Origin: CAYRQP01 sp964426545
GTDB taxonomy: Bacteria; Fermentibacterota; Fermentibacteria; Fermentibacterales; JCC-6
Length of the DNA: 64,000 nt
Direction of reading: 5' to 3'
Assembly (NCBI GenBank): GCA_964426545.1
Contig: CAYRQP010000004.1
Coordinates: 68,470-132,469, forward strand
Shown: positions 42,050 through 50,590 of the stretch, piece by piece
Numbering within the stretch: position 1 is the stretch's first letter
Layout: every line of letters starts with the position of its first letter
Notes under the pieces: model-generated
Told to the model about the DNA's origin: nothing
What the model saw: the letters and a program-made list of their open reading frames with translations, nothing else
Database searches by the model: none
Program-made: the position numbers and the translations under genes

Positions 42050-42784
42050 ATGAAAGGTGTTGTGCTTGCAGGTGGATTGGGGACAAGGCTGCACCCGCTG
42101 ACCAGCATAACAAACAAGCACCTTCTTCCTGTCTATGACCGTCCGATGATATTCTACCCCCTGCAGAAACTGGCTGAAGCCGGAATTAAGGATGTAATGC
42201 TTGTTACGGGAGGTAACAGTGCCGGAAATTTCCTGAAACTCCTCGGAGACGGCAGCCGTTTTGGATTAGACACGCTTAACTATGCCTATCAGGAAAACGA
42301 AGGCGGTATAGCAGAAGCAATAGGCTTGACAAAGGCATTTGTCGGCGGCGGAAAATTCGTTGTGATGCTCGGAGACAATATTCTTGAAGATTCGATAACC
42401 CCGTTTGTCGAAAAATTCAAAAAACAGAAGAGTGGGGCCAGAATCCTTCTCAAGAAAGTTGAAAACCCCAGAGATTACGGCGTTGCTGAATTAGCAGGGG
42501 AAAAAGTAATTTCCATCGTCGAAAAACCTGAAAATCCCAAGAGCAACTTCGCAGTAATAGGCGTTTACATGTATGACAGTTATGCATTTGAGACTATTGG
42601 CGGATTGGAACCGTCTGCAAGGGGCGAGTTGGAAGTTACTGACCTCAATAACGCATATCTGGAAAAAGGTGAGTTGAACGCCGATATTATAGAAGGCTGG
42701 TGGGCTGATTCAGGATGCAGCATAGACGGTCTGCTCGATGCCGGCATAAAAGCAAAGAACTTACAGAAAGAAGGCGGAAGCTGA
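42050..42784 (+). CDS. rmlA: Glucose-1-phosphate thymidylyltransferase-like nucleotidyltransferase
   Basis: A 244-residue enzyme that makes dTDP-glucose (or a related NDP-sugar) from sugar-1-phosphate. LAGGLGTRLHPLT with the catalytic Arg, NKHLLPVYDRPMIFYPLQ, VVMLGDNILEDS and VIGVYMYDS are standard RmlA motifs. It belongs to the short form that lacks the C-terminal extension. An AAAAGGAGATG Shine-Dalgarno precedes the ATG. RmlB follows at once, but rmlC and rmlD are not in the window. Confidence 0.92.
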   Translation: MKGVVLAGGLGTRLHPLTSITNKHLLPVYDRPMIFYPLQKLAEAGIKDVMLVTGGNSAGNFLKLLGDGSRFGLDTLNYAYQENEGGIAEAIGLTKAFVGGGKFVVMLGDNILEDSITPFVEKFKKQKSGARILLKKVENPRDYGVAELAGEKVISIVEKPENPKSNFAVIGVYMYDSYAFETIGGLEPSARGELEVTDLNNAYLEKGELNADIIEGWWADSGCSIDGLLDAGIKAKNLQKEGGS

Positions 42785-43809
42785 AACTTCTAATCACGGG
42801 CGGTGCCGGTTTTATAGGCAGCTGCTTCACAAGAATGGCTGTTAAGCAGAGAACTGACTGGCATATAGTTGTTATCGATAAACTCACTTATGCAGGCCGT
42901 CGTGAAAATCTACAGGAGATTGAAAGTACACCGAATTTCGAATTCATTCACGGAGACATCTGCGACCCGGCGACAGTTATGGAAGCAATGCAAGACTGCG
43001 ATGCCGTGGTCAACTTTGCTGCGGAAACCCATGTCGACAGGTCTATCGATGACCCTGCTGCATTTGTCAGGACGGATATCGAAGGGGTCAGGGTTCTGCT
43101 TGAAGAATTCAAGAAGGAAAATCGATATGTATTTCTGCAGATATCGACAGACGAAGTTTACGGCAGCGTCGAAACGGGACATTCCGTCGAAACCGATACA
43201 CTTGCGCCCCGTAGCCCCTACGCCGCATCGAAAGCAGGCGGAGAACTGCTTGCGATGAGTTATTTCACGACATGGGGTACTCCTGTTGTGGTTACGCGGG
43301 CTTCGAATAACTATGGACAGTATCAGTATCCCGAAAAACTCATTCCGCTTTTCATCACAAATGCATTCGAAGGGGAACCGCTTCCGCTGTATGGTGACGG
43401 TCTGAACAAGAGAGACTGGCTTTTCGTCGAAGATCACTGCAAAGCCCTGATGATGGTTCTTGAAAAATCCGCCCCGGGAGAGATTTTCAACATCGGAGCA
43501 GGAGAGGAACTGACTAACAGAGAAGTTACGGAATCGATATTGGATACCGTCGGTGCAGATAAAGGGTTGATAAAGTATATTTCAGACCGTCCCGGGCATG
43601 ACAGGCGTTATGCTCTCGATATATCGCATATCGGGGAAAAACTGGGCTGGGAACCCGAAGTAGGTTTCGAGGAAGGGCTGGTAGCGACAGTAGAGTGGTA
43701 CAGAAAAAACTCGAAATGGTGGGAAGAAATCAAGTCAGGTAAATTCAGGGAATACTATAAGGCAATGTATGCCGAAAGACTTGAAAATTCCCGGAGGGAA
43801 AATGAATGA
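42781..43809 (+). CDS. rmlB: dTDP-glucose 4,6-dehydratase
   Basis: A 342-residue extended SDR: LLITGGAGFIGSCFTRMA binds NAD+, LTYAGRRENL is the typical RmlB loop, and ISTDEVYGSV with YAASKAGGELL carries the D-E and Tyr-Lys active site. It makes dTDP-4-keto-6-deoxyglucose. The start is uncertain: family alignment puts it at the CTG at 42781 (K-L-L-I-T-G-G), which overlaps the RmlA TGA by 4 bp as elsewhere in this operon and follows an AAGAAGGCGG. The nearest ATG, at 42715, would add 22 unrelated residues inside rmlA. A CTG start is rare but fits best. Confidence 0.88.
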   Translation: MKLLITGGAGFIGSCFTRMAVKQRTDWHIVVIDKLTYAGRRENLQEIESTPNFEFIHGDICDPATVMEAMQDCDAVVNFAAETHVDRSIDDPAAFVRTDIEGVRVLLEEFKKENRYVFLQISTDEVYGSVETGHSVETDTLAPRSPYAASKAGGELLAMSYFTTWGTPVVVTRASNNYGQYQYPEKLIPLFITNAFEGEPLPLYGDGLNKRDWLFVEDHCKALMMVLEKSAPGEIFNIGAGEELTNREVTESILDTVGADKGLIKYISDRPGHDRRYALDISHIGEKLGWEPEVGFEEGLVATVEWYRKNSKWWEEIKSGKFREYYKAMYAERLENSRRENE

Positions 43810-44735
43810 GAATACTCGTTACAGGGGGAGCAGGCTTTATAGGAAGCCATCTATGTGAGCGGCTTCTTGGCGACGGCCATACGGTAATTGCAATGGACAA
43901 TCTTCTGACCGGGAATATCGACAATATCGCTCATCTCGTGGGAATAGAAGAATTTTCCTTCATAAAGCACGATGTAACCAACTATATATTCATTCAGGGA
44001 AACCTGGATTTTGTCTTTCATCTCGCATCTCCTGCAAGTCCCATCGATTATCTAAATTATCCCATTCAGACTTTGAAGGTGGGCTCTCTCGGAACACACA
44101 AAACGCTCGGGCTTGCAAAAGAGAAGAATGCAGGTTTCCTGCTGGCATCGACAAGTGAAGTATATGGAGACCCTCTTGTCCATCCCCAGCCGGAAACATA
44201 CTGGGGTAATGTAAACCCTATCGGCCCGCGCGGTGTCTATGATGAGGCCAAACGATTTGCAGAAGCAATCACATTTGCATACAGACGCTTTCATGACATG
44301 GACACGAAGATAGTGCGGATATTCAATACATACGGACCCCGCATGCGTGCCGATGACGGCAGAGTCGTCCCTGCTTTTCTCTCACAGGCAATCAAGGGGC
44401 GGGACCTTACTGTATTTGGTGACGGTTCGCAGACCAGGAGTTTCTGTTTTGTCTCCGACACTGTGGATGGGCTTGTCAGACTCATGGAAAGCGATTTCGA
44501 AGGACCCGTGAATATTGGGAACCCCAGAGAAATGACAATACTCGAATTTGCTGAATTTGTCATACAATTAACAAAACACGATGGCAGTATTATATTCAGA
44601 GATCTTCCGGTGGATGACCCGAAGGTAAGACAGCCGGATATTTCGCTGGCTAAAGCAGAGCTTTCCTGGGAACCAAAGGTAGAACTTTCCGATGGAATCC
44701 GGGAAACATATGAATATTTCAGGGAGAAATTATGA
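43806..44735 (+). CDS. UDP-glucuronate decarboxylase (UDP-xylose synthase)
   Basis: A 309-residue extended SDR: ILVTGGAGFIGSHLCERLL binds NAD+, FHLASPASPIDYLNYPIQTLKVGSLGTH is diagnostic of UXS enzymes, STSEVYGDPLVHPQPETYWGNVNPIGPR and YDEAKRFAEA carry the Tyr-Lys pair, and RIFNTYGPRMRADDGRVVP follows. It converts UDP-glucuronate to UDP-xylose. ATG in a 4-bp overlap with RmlB. It suggests xylose, or a xylose-derived sugar, in the exported polysaccharide. Confidence 0.93.
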   Translation: MRILVTGGAGFIGSHLCERLLGDGHTVIAMDNLLTGNIDNIAHLVGIEEFSFIKHDVTNYIFIQGNLDFVFHLASPASPIDYLNYPIQTLKVGSLGTHKTLGLAKEKNAGFLLASTSEVYGDPLVHPQPETYWGNVNPIGPRGVYDEAKRFAEAITFAYRRFHDMDTKIVRIFNTYGPRMRADDGRVVPAFLSQAIKGRDLTVFGDGSQTRSFCFVSDTVDGLVRLMESDFEGPVNIGNPREMTILEFAEFVIQLTKHDGSIIFRDLPVDDPKVRQPDISLAKAELSWEPKVELSDGIRETYEYFREKL

Positions 44736-45922
44736 GATTGCTTTCGGTAGCCTACCTTGTTCTACTGCTGCTTTCCGGTATTTCTTCAGCTGAGCCGCCG
44801 GAGTTGGTTATGCTTGAATCAATAGACAGGGATGAATATATCCTTGGCCCCGGTGATATACTTTCAGTTGTAGTCGAAGGCGGGTGTTCTGAGATCATGC
44901 TCAGTTCCGGTGTTATTCCCCAGTCATTCTGTATCGTTAGCGGTGATGGATATATATCTATTTCGGGAATTGGTGCAGTGAAGGCGGGGCAACTCTCGAT
45001 CACAGAAACCCAGTATAATGTTCAGGAGAAGGCGGAAGAGTATTACCCGTCTGTCACTCTGACTATATCCCTGTATTCACTCCGCACTATTTCGATAGGC
45101 ATTCGCGGACTTGTAGAAGAACCCGGGGTTTATAATCTGTCAGCTACAGAACGAGTATCTGCAATCGTTACAGCTGCAGGAGGTATCTCTGCCTACGGAT
45201 CGAGGACGGGGCATATTTATTTTTCGAATGGGGAATATTCCCTTTTCGATCTGCACTGCGATATACAGACGGGAGCGTATATTTCAGACCCGCTTCTGAC
45301 AGAAGCGGTGACAGTTGTTGTCGATGAGTGTGTTAATCCCATTTATGTAATACAGACAGGTTTTGCCCAAAGGTCTACAGAAAACGAAATATCCAATATA
45401 GTCCACTCGATAGAAACCTGGGATAGTGAGACCCAATTCAGTATTGCTGATTTCATAAACAGAATGGGCGGCGTTGCGGGAAATGTCAACATGATGAATT
45501 CCGGATTAGTCAGGAATGGTGAGTATCTGCCTATCTGGCAGGATTCATCTGGATTTTCAGACTGTTTAGTACTTCCCGGTGACACCATAGTATTCGTCTC
45601 CTACAGAGACTCTGTGTTTGTCGGGGGAGCTGTGGAGAACCCGATGCATATCACATATCATCCGGAAATGTCTGTCCATGAATATGTTATTGCTGCGGGT
45701 GGATGTACAAGCGATGCTTCCCTTGGAGGAGTTAGACTTGTCAGAAACGGTGATGTGATTGCGCAGGGAGATGATATACTCCCCCGGTCCCTTCTCCCGG
45801 GAGATGCACTGGAAGTACCCTATAGTTGGATAGCCAAGAACAGTAACGCTATTACGGTAGTAAGTGTCACTATAGGTTTAGTATATACTGTTTTCCAGAT
45901 ACTGGATATGCAGTCAGAATGA
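44732..45922 (+). CDS. Polysaccharide export protein (Wza-like, SLBB)
   Basis: A 396-residue periplasmic or outer-membrane export protein. The signal peptide (LLSVAYLVLLLLSGISSA) has no lipobox cysteine. DEYILGPGDILSVVV begins the poly-export domain, and SIGIRGLVEEPGVYNLSATERVSAIVTAAGGI starts an SLBB domain; a second SLBB-like unit is at VFVGGAVENPMHITYHPEMSVHEYVIAAGG. A C-terminal hydrophobic segment (ITVVSVTIGLVYTVFQIL) could be the transmembrane helix seen at the end of Wza. It would form the exit channel with the Wzz-like protein that follows. Confidence 0.9.
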   Translation: MRLLSVAYLVLLLLSGISSAEPPELVMLESIDRDEYILGPGDILSVVVEGGCSEIMLSSGVIPQSFCIVSGDGYISISGIGAVKAGQLSITETQYNVQEKAEEYYPSVTLTISLYSLRTISIGIRGLVEEPGVYNLSATERVSAIVTAAGGISAYGSRTGHIYFSNGEYSLFDLHCDIQTGAYISDPLLTEAVTVVVDECVNPIYVIQTGFAQRSTENEISNIVHSIETWDSETQFSIADFINRMGGVAGNVNMMNSGLVRNGEYLPIWQDSSGFSDCLVLPGDTIVFVSYRDSVFVGGAVENPMHITYHPEMSVHEYVIAAGGCTSDASLGGVRLVRNGDVIAQGDDILPRSLLPGDALEVPYSWIAKNSNAITVVSVTIGLVYTVFQILDMQSE

Positions 45923-47160
45923 CGGAAGAAGAAACACCAATGAACAAAAGCATAAGGAACTCTTTCATGGGAAATTACATTCAGATTGTAGCAGATAATC
46001 TCCGCAAGATAGTAATATTGTGTTTCGTTGCAGTACTTCTGAGCGCTGTCTGGGCATTGACCCGTACTGAAAAATGGACAGCAAATGCTATTGCCATTGT
46101 CCCCGGCGGACAGAGTGCCGTAATTTCCAATATGGCTGACCTTGCATCTGCAGCGTCAAGCCTTCCCGGTTCCTTTGGCGATATGGGCAGCACGCTGAGT
46201 AATCTTTCTCTCGGATCATCCGGCGGATTGGATATTTATCTTGTCTATACACTCATCACATCAAGGCTTATCAATGAGAGAATCCTTCTTAAATACGACC
46301 TTATAACAAGATATAAAGCTGATGGTGTTGAAGATGCTCTCCGGGAGTTGGGTGAACATATTTCAGTAACACTCACAGCAGAAAACTTTTTTGTAGTCTC
46401 AGCAAAAGGGGAATCGCGTGAAGAAGCGACAGCAATTGTCAATGACATAATCGACTTTGCCAATGAAGAATTATCGACAATCATAACGAGCAGATCAAGA
46501 AGAAGCAGAATTCTGGCAGAAGAATCTGTGATTGCTGCGGAAGACTCTTTTCTTGTTTCACAGGAGAGAATGCAGGAATTCAGGGAAAGAACCGGTCTGT
46601 TCTTTCCGGAAACACAGGGAGCACAGGTAACTCAATTACTTGGCAATCTTGAAACAGAACTTCTCATAGCCGAATCAGAACTTGCCGGACTCGAAGGAAC
46701 CGTATCCTCTTCCAATCCCGCTTACAGGGAACTTAGAGCCAGAGTCGATTTCCTTTCATCCGCTATCGAAGACAGGCATGCCGAAGGAGACCCTTTGAGC
46801 ATATATCTCGGAATAGCAGGACTGCCTGAAGAGTTGGCAGAATATGAAAACCTTGCGATGGACCTCGAAGCAAGACGTATAATCTATCTGATGCTGATGC
46901 AGCAGATCGAATCACTCCGTCTCGAAGAGGAGCGGGAGAGTCCAACCCTCGAAATACTTGTCCCTGCGACTCCGGCCGGCCTGCGCTCATCCCCCAAGAG
47001 AGCCTTTATCGTAATCCAGTATACTTTCATAGCATTGTTCCTTGCCCTTCTTTGGCTTGCGGTTGTAGCATATTTGCAGAATATGATGGACGATTCCGAA
47101 AAAGGACCCTTCTGGCGCGGAGTCCTCAAAACCATAAAGAAACAACTGCTCTTCAAATAA
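45919..47160 (+). CDS. Chain-length determinant / polysaccharide co-polymerase (Wzz-like)
   Basis: A 413-residue protein with two membrane helices, at residues of about 28-47 (IVILCFVAVLLSAVWAL) and about 375-397 (IQYTFIALFLALLWLAVVAYL), flanking a large periplasmic region with a long coiled coil. The PATPAGLRSSPKR element before the second helix is the usual proline-rich Wzz segment. No kinase domain is attached, as in Wzz rather than Wzc. It sets chain length or links synthesis to the Wza-like channel. It is the last gene of the operon; a repeat-like sequence and an unrelated gene follow. Confidence 0.9.
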   Translation: MTEEETPMNKSIRNSFMGNYIQIVADNLRKIVILCFVAVLLSAVWALTRTEKWTANAIAIVPGGQSAVISNMADLASAASSLPGSFGDMGSTLSNLSLGSSGGLDIYLVYTLITSRLINERILLKYDLITRYKADGVEDALRELGEHISVTLTAENFFVVSAKGESREEATAIVNDIIDFANEELSTIITSRSRRSRILAEESVIAAEDSFLVSQERMQEFRERTGLFFPETQGAQVTQLLGNLETELLIAESELAGLEGTVSSSNPAYRELRARVDFLSSAIEDRHAEGDPLSIYLGIAGLPEELAEYENLAMDLEARRIIYLMLMQQIESLRLEEERESPTLEILVPATPAGLRSSPKRAFIVIQYTFIALFLALLWLAVVAYLQNMMDDSEKGPFWRGVLKTIKKQLLFK

Positions 47161-47188
47161 TTAAAGGGACAGTATACTTAATTATCCC
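47161..47188. repeat. Degenerate palindromic repeat after the operon
   Basis: TTAAAGGGACAGTATACTTAATT starts directly after the wzz stop and shares the ATACTTAAT half of copy A. The symmetry is weaker. It may be a diverged member of the same intergenic repeat family. Confidence 0.35.
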
Positions 47189-47224
47189 AAAATGTCTAAT
47201 TTCGGTTAAAGCAGAAGGGTAAAG

Positions 47225-48454
47225 ATGTTATCAAGAAAATTCATAGCGAAAAAAGACAAAGACGCCTGCCATCGCATCTGGCGTGAAATCGGATGGCTTG
47301 AGAAAGGCAAAGAGGAAGCGCAGGATATCTTTATGGAGGGCTGTCGCAAGCGAGTGTGTGACCTGAACGGCGAAGCCGAGGCTCTTGGACTTTCATCCAC
47401 CGGTTCTATCCGGTATCTCGACACAGGGCTCCCGCTTTCAGTAATTGCAGCAATTGCGACGGGATATGCAGGAAGAAGGCGCGGTCTTGCTTCGCGGCTG
47501 ACTGCTGAACTCGTCTCCCTTGAAGCATCAGGTGGGGCTGCCGTGTCCGCGTTGGGTATTTTCGATCAGGGTTATTACGACAAATTCGGGTTTGGGACCG
47601 GTCCGTATGAAACCAGCATTAGTTTCGATCCGGCTACACTGAAAATCAACCGCAAAACACCTGCACCGGTCCGACTCAGCTTTGATGATTTCGAACAGAT
47701 ACACAAATCCAGAGTAAACAGAATGCCCCATCACGGATCGGTAATCATAGACCATCCTGCGTCAACAAGAGCAGAAATGAAATGGCGTGAAAGTTGTTTC
47801 GGGCTGGGATTTAAAAACGAAACAACAGGAGAACTGACACATCATTTTTGGGCTAACCGTTCGGACGGTGATCACGGACCCTGTCAAATCCAATGGATGG
47901 CATACCAAAACTATTCCCAGTTTCTTGATCTGATGGTATTGATACGGAATCTCGGTGACCAGTTTCATCTTGTACGTATGACAGAACCACCGGAAATTCA
48001 ACTGCAGGACTTTATAGACCAGCCGTTCAGGAACAACAGAAAAACAAGAAAATCAAAATATGAAACGGTCAACAAGGGTGGAGCATACTGGCAGATGAGA
48101 ATATGTAATCTCCATGATTGCCTGGAAAATACACACCTTCCGGACGGTGAAATACTCTTCAATCTAGCCCTTGCCGATCCTATAGAGAAGTATCTCGATG
48201 ATGATGTGTCATGGAGGGGTATAGCAGGGGAATACCGCATTACCCTCGGCAATAACTCCGGAGTGGAAGAGGGCTTTGCCGACGGACTGCCTATTATGAA
48301 AACAACGGTGGGAGCATTCACCCGTCTTTGGCTTGGGGTTAGTCCGGCCACCGGTCTGGCAGTAACAGATGAAATTGATGCTCCCTCAGAATTGCTGCAA
48401 AAACTAAACGAAGTACTTTGCCTGCCCACACCACACCCTGACTGGGAGTTCTAA
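47225..48454 (+). CDS. Eis-like GNAT N-acetyltransferase
   Basis: A 409-residue protein with the three-part Eis layout: an N-terminal GNAT domain (IAAIATGYAGRRRGLASRLTAELVS binds acetyl-CoA, with the Q/R-x-x-G-x-G/A-like loop), a second GNAT-like domain, and a C-terminal sterol-carrier-like domain (GAFTRLWLGVSPATGLAVTDE). Eis enzymes acetylate aminoglycosides or lysines in proteins and peptides. The final carboxylate, normally catalytic in Eis, is plausibly met by the C-terminal DWEF. Substrate is unknown. Confidence 0.85.
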   Translation: MLSRKFIAKKDKDACHRIWREIGWLEKGKEEAQDIFMEGCRKRVCDLNGEAEALGLSSTGSIRYLDTGLPLSVIAAIATGYAGRRRGLASRLTAELVSLEASGGAAVSALGIFDQGYYDKFGFGTGPYETSISFDPATLKINRKTPAPVRLSFDDFEQIHKSRVNRMPHHGSVIIDHPASTRAEMKWRESCFGLGFKNETTGELTHHFWANRSDGDHGPCQIQWMAYQNYSQFLDLMVLIRNLGDQFHLVRMTEPPEIQLQDFIDQPFRNNRKTRKSKYETVNKGGAYWQMRICNLHDCLENTHLPDGEILFNLALADPIEKYLDDDVSWRGIAGEYRITLGNNSGVEEGFADGLPIMKTTVGAFTRLWLGVSPATGLAVTDEIDAPSELLQKLNEVLCLPTPHPDWEF

Positions 48455-48494
48455 TTAAAGGGATACTTTGGATGTCAAAACAAGAAGGAAAGCG

Positions 48495-49067
48495 ATGAAA
48501 ATCACAGGAATAGTCGGAAGCCCGCGTAACGACAAAACTACTGATGCACTTGTTTCTGCAATACTCTCAGCCGCCGAAGAAACAGGAGCATCAGTCACTA
48601 TTCGTCATCTCGGAGATCTGAAAGTAAACGGCTGTCTTGCCTGCATGGCCTGCCGTTCGACAGGGGAGTGTGCTCAAAAGGATGATATGCAGATACTCTA
48701 TAAAGATCTGATGGAATCCGATGGACTGGTTCTCGGTACTCCCATCTACTTCTCGACGATGACCGCACAAATGAAGGCATTTACTGACAGGTTATGGGCA
48801 TTCACTACATTCATTAACGATGATTTAACCAGTAGGCTGGAAGGTGGGCGCAGGGCAGTTCTTGCTGTGACGCAGGGCGCTCCGGATGCAGAGACATTTG
48901 CCCCGCAAATAGAGAATATCGCGAAGGTCTGGGGCTGGGTCGGAATAAATGTGGAAGATACGATTGTCGTCCCCGGAGTCGAAACCCGCGAAGACATTAC
49001 CGGAAGCACAGAAGTAATGGACCGGGTACGAGCAACCGGGAAAGCACTTGGTACACCTCCGATATAA
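48495..49067 (+). CDS. Iron-sulfur flavoprotein (NADPH-dependent FMN reductase-like)
   Basis: The start at 48495 follows AAGGAAAGCG. The 190-residue flavodoxin-like protein has GSPRNDKTTDALVSAIL for FMN phosphate, and a compact cysteine motif, NGCLACMACRSTGEC, for a [4Fe-4S] cluster as in methanogen and anaerobe iron-sulfur flavoproteins. DGLVLGTPIYFSTMTAQMKAFTDR is the FMN isoalloxazine loop. It likely handles electrons or O2/H2O2 reduction in the cytoplasm. It follows the Eis-like gene by 40 bp. Confidence 0.9.
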   Translation: MKITGIVGSPRNDKTTDALVSAILSAAEETGASVTIRHLGDLKVNGCLACMACRSTGECAQKDDMQILYKDLMESDGLVLGTPIYFSTMTAQMKAFTDRLWAFTTFINDDLTSRLEGGRRAVLAVTQGAPDAETFAPQIENIAKVWGWVGINVEDTIVVPGVETREDITGSTEVMDRVRATGKALGTPPI

Positions 49068-49109
49068 GTATCCCGAATATTTATATCTTGCGGTAAAAAT
49101 ACGAAATAT

Positions 49110-49135
49110 CCGAATAAGTGGTACCACATATTCGG
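49110..49135. repeat. Hairpin/palindrome between convergent genes
   Basis: CCGAATA-a-GTGGTACCAC-a-TATTCGG is a 26-bp palindrome with one mismatched pair, inside a gap of 188 bp that also begins with AAGTATCC, the left arm of copy A. A second CACTTATTC at 49158 could pair with GAATAAGTG at 49112. It may end transcription from both sides. Confidence 0.55.
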
Positions 49136-49255
49136 GAGATACGGAATAAATGGCAGCACTTATTCAAATTCGTGCACTTTATATCGGTATACTACTATAA
49201 ACCGAAATTGTCATTGTTTTGTAATTAATGGCCTGCCATATGGGTTTCTTGTTTA

Positions 49256-50245
49256 TTATCTTCTGAACATCCACCGGTAGAATATTCTGTTCGGCAGCCT
49301 TTTTACTATAAGCACGAGTAATGCAATAACCACCCAGCTGAATATCACTCGGGCGATGAGCACACCGGTAATACTTGCCCCGAGAGACATTACCAGTAGT
49401 GTATCTTCAATAAGCGCGTGTGCGATTCCAAGCAGAGAAAGAGAAAATAAGACATCTTTAACCGGCATTTTACCGGTTTCGACATCACGTATTATCAGCC
49501 CGCCCGCATAGGAGAGTCCGAGCACTATCCCCAGAATAGTAACTGTCGATGCTTCGGGTCCTATTCCCATCGAACTCAGCACAGGTTTCAAAAGGCGGTT
49601 CATTAGGGAAGTTATTCCCAGTCTTTCAAGAATCTGCATTAGGACAATAAGTCCCAGAACAATCAGGAAGATCATCCCGAAATTTCGCAATTGTGAAAGT
49701 ACCCAGCTCCATAAACTGCTGTTCGAAGGGGAAGACTCCCAAAGTATGCGCGTTTCGTTCTGGAGGAATCCTCCGAGGTTATGGATTTGATTTAGAATTA
49801 CTCCCAGAAGCAATCCGCAAGTGATTCTGAAAGGAACCATGAAACGAAGCCGGACCCCCGCCTTTCGAGTAATGACGCTTTCAACAATGAGATTATGAGA
49901 AATAAGCATCATGCTCGCAATCACAGTGGTCTGGGCAACCGTAAGGTTGAGTTCAGGAGCAAGTGCTGCAAAAGCGGCAATTCCACCATAGGTATTAGTC
50001 ACAATTGCACTTGCCCAGACAAGCCCCATCTCCCCCGGCAGTCCTGCAAGTTTCATGAGGGGTGAAAAAGCTATTCCAACATATCTGATGATACCGGTTT
50101 CCTGCAGTATTTTTACCACGATGATTACAGGAGTCATTACACGGAAAAGCATCAGGCAGACTTTGCCTGCTTCTTTCACCTGACGGACGAGAAACTTCAA
50201 CAACCTTCTCAAACGATTTCCTTTCAATAAGAATAAATCTTTCAA
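49256..50245 (-). CDS. Nucleoside-recognition (Gate) domain membrane protein
   Basis: A 329-residue polytopic protein with two Gate domains, as in SpmA/SpmB-like and CNT-related proteins: TPVIIVVKILQETGIIRYVG and IMQ-ILERLGITSLMN are the typical starts, with NTYGGIAAFAAL and GLSYAGGLIIRDVETGKMP in the loops. The family probably moves nucleosides or similar small molecules; substrate is unknown. No sporulation gene is nearby. It is convergent with the flavoprotein and diverges from mazE. Confidence 0.85.
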   Translation of the reverse strand: MKDLFLLKGNRLRRLLKFLVRQVKEAGKVCLMLFRVMTPVIIVVKILQETGIIRYVGIAFSPLMKLAGLPGEMGLVWASAIVTNTYGGIAAFAALAPELNLTVAQTTVIASMMLISHNLIVESVITRKAGVRLRFMVPFRITCGLLLGVILNQIHNLGGFLQNETRILWESSPSNSSLWSWVLSQLRNFGMIFLIVLGLIVLMQILERLGITSLMNRLLKPVLSSMGIGPEASTVTILGIVLGLSYAGGLIIRDVETGKMPVKDVLFSLSLLGIAHALIEDTLLVMSLGASITGVLIARVIFSWVVIALLVLIVKRLPNRIFYRWMFRR

Positions 50246-50277
50246 CCTGCGTCAATAATGGTAAGACCGTGGACACC

Positions 50278-50306
50278 TTGTAATATATATGTAATTACAT
50301 TATAAT
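50278..50306 (+). promoter_or_regulatory. mazEF promoter with ATGTAATTACAT operator
   Basis: TTGTAA (50278-50283), a 17-bp spacer and TATAAT (50301-50306). The spacer holds a perfect 12-bp palindrome, ATGTAATTACAT (50289-50300), ideally placed for autorepression by MazE. A TTGGAGGT Shine-Dalgarno follows. Confidence 0.65.
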
Positions 50307-50335
50307 CACAATTGATGGTTGTTTGGAGGTAAATA

Positions 50336-50590
50336 ATGGCACATCTTGTTCAAATTGGAAACTCAAGAGGGATAAGAATTCCAAAGAGTATTATAGAGCA
50401 GGCTCAACTTGACGGGAAAGAACTTAAACTGCAGGTTGTGGAAGAGGGACTCTTGATTATTTCGAGTAAGCATCCCCGGGCGGATTGGGAGCTGACTATC
50501 AATAGTGCACTTGCTGCTTATGGGGAAGAACCTATCGATGAGGAATGGCTTGATGCATCAATGACAGAAGATGAAGAAATAGAATGGTAA
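50336..50590 (+). CDS. mazE: MazE-type antitoxin (AbrB/SpoVT fold)
   Basis: An 84-residue protein. The N-terminal half, VQIGNSRGIRIPKSIIEQAQL, is a swapped-hairpin AbrB/MazE DNA-binding domain. The acidic C-terminal tail (EEWLDASMTEDEEIEW) would thread into the toxin groove. It should repress its own promoter through the palindrome at 50289-50300. It overlaps the toxin gene by 7 bp. Confidence 0.88.
   Translation: MAHLVQIGNSRGIRIPKSIIEQAQLDGKELKLQVVEEGLLIISSKHPRADWELTINSALAAYGEEPIDEEWLDASMTEDEEIEW

Noticed and set aside
47998..48429. 143-codon minus-strand open frame within the Eis-like gene
   Set aside because: Shadow frame with serine/proline-rich low complexity and no start signal.
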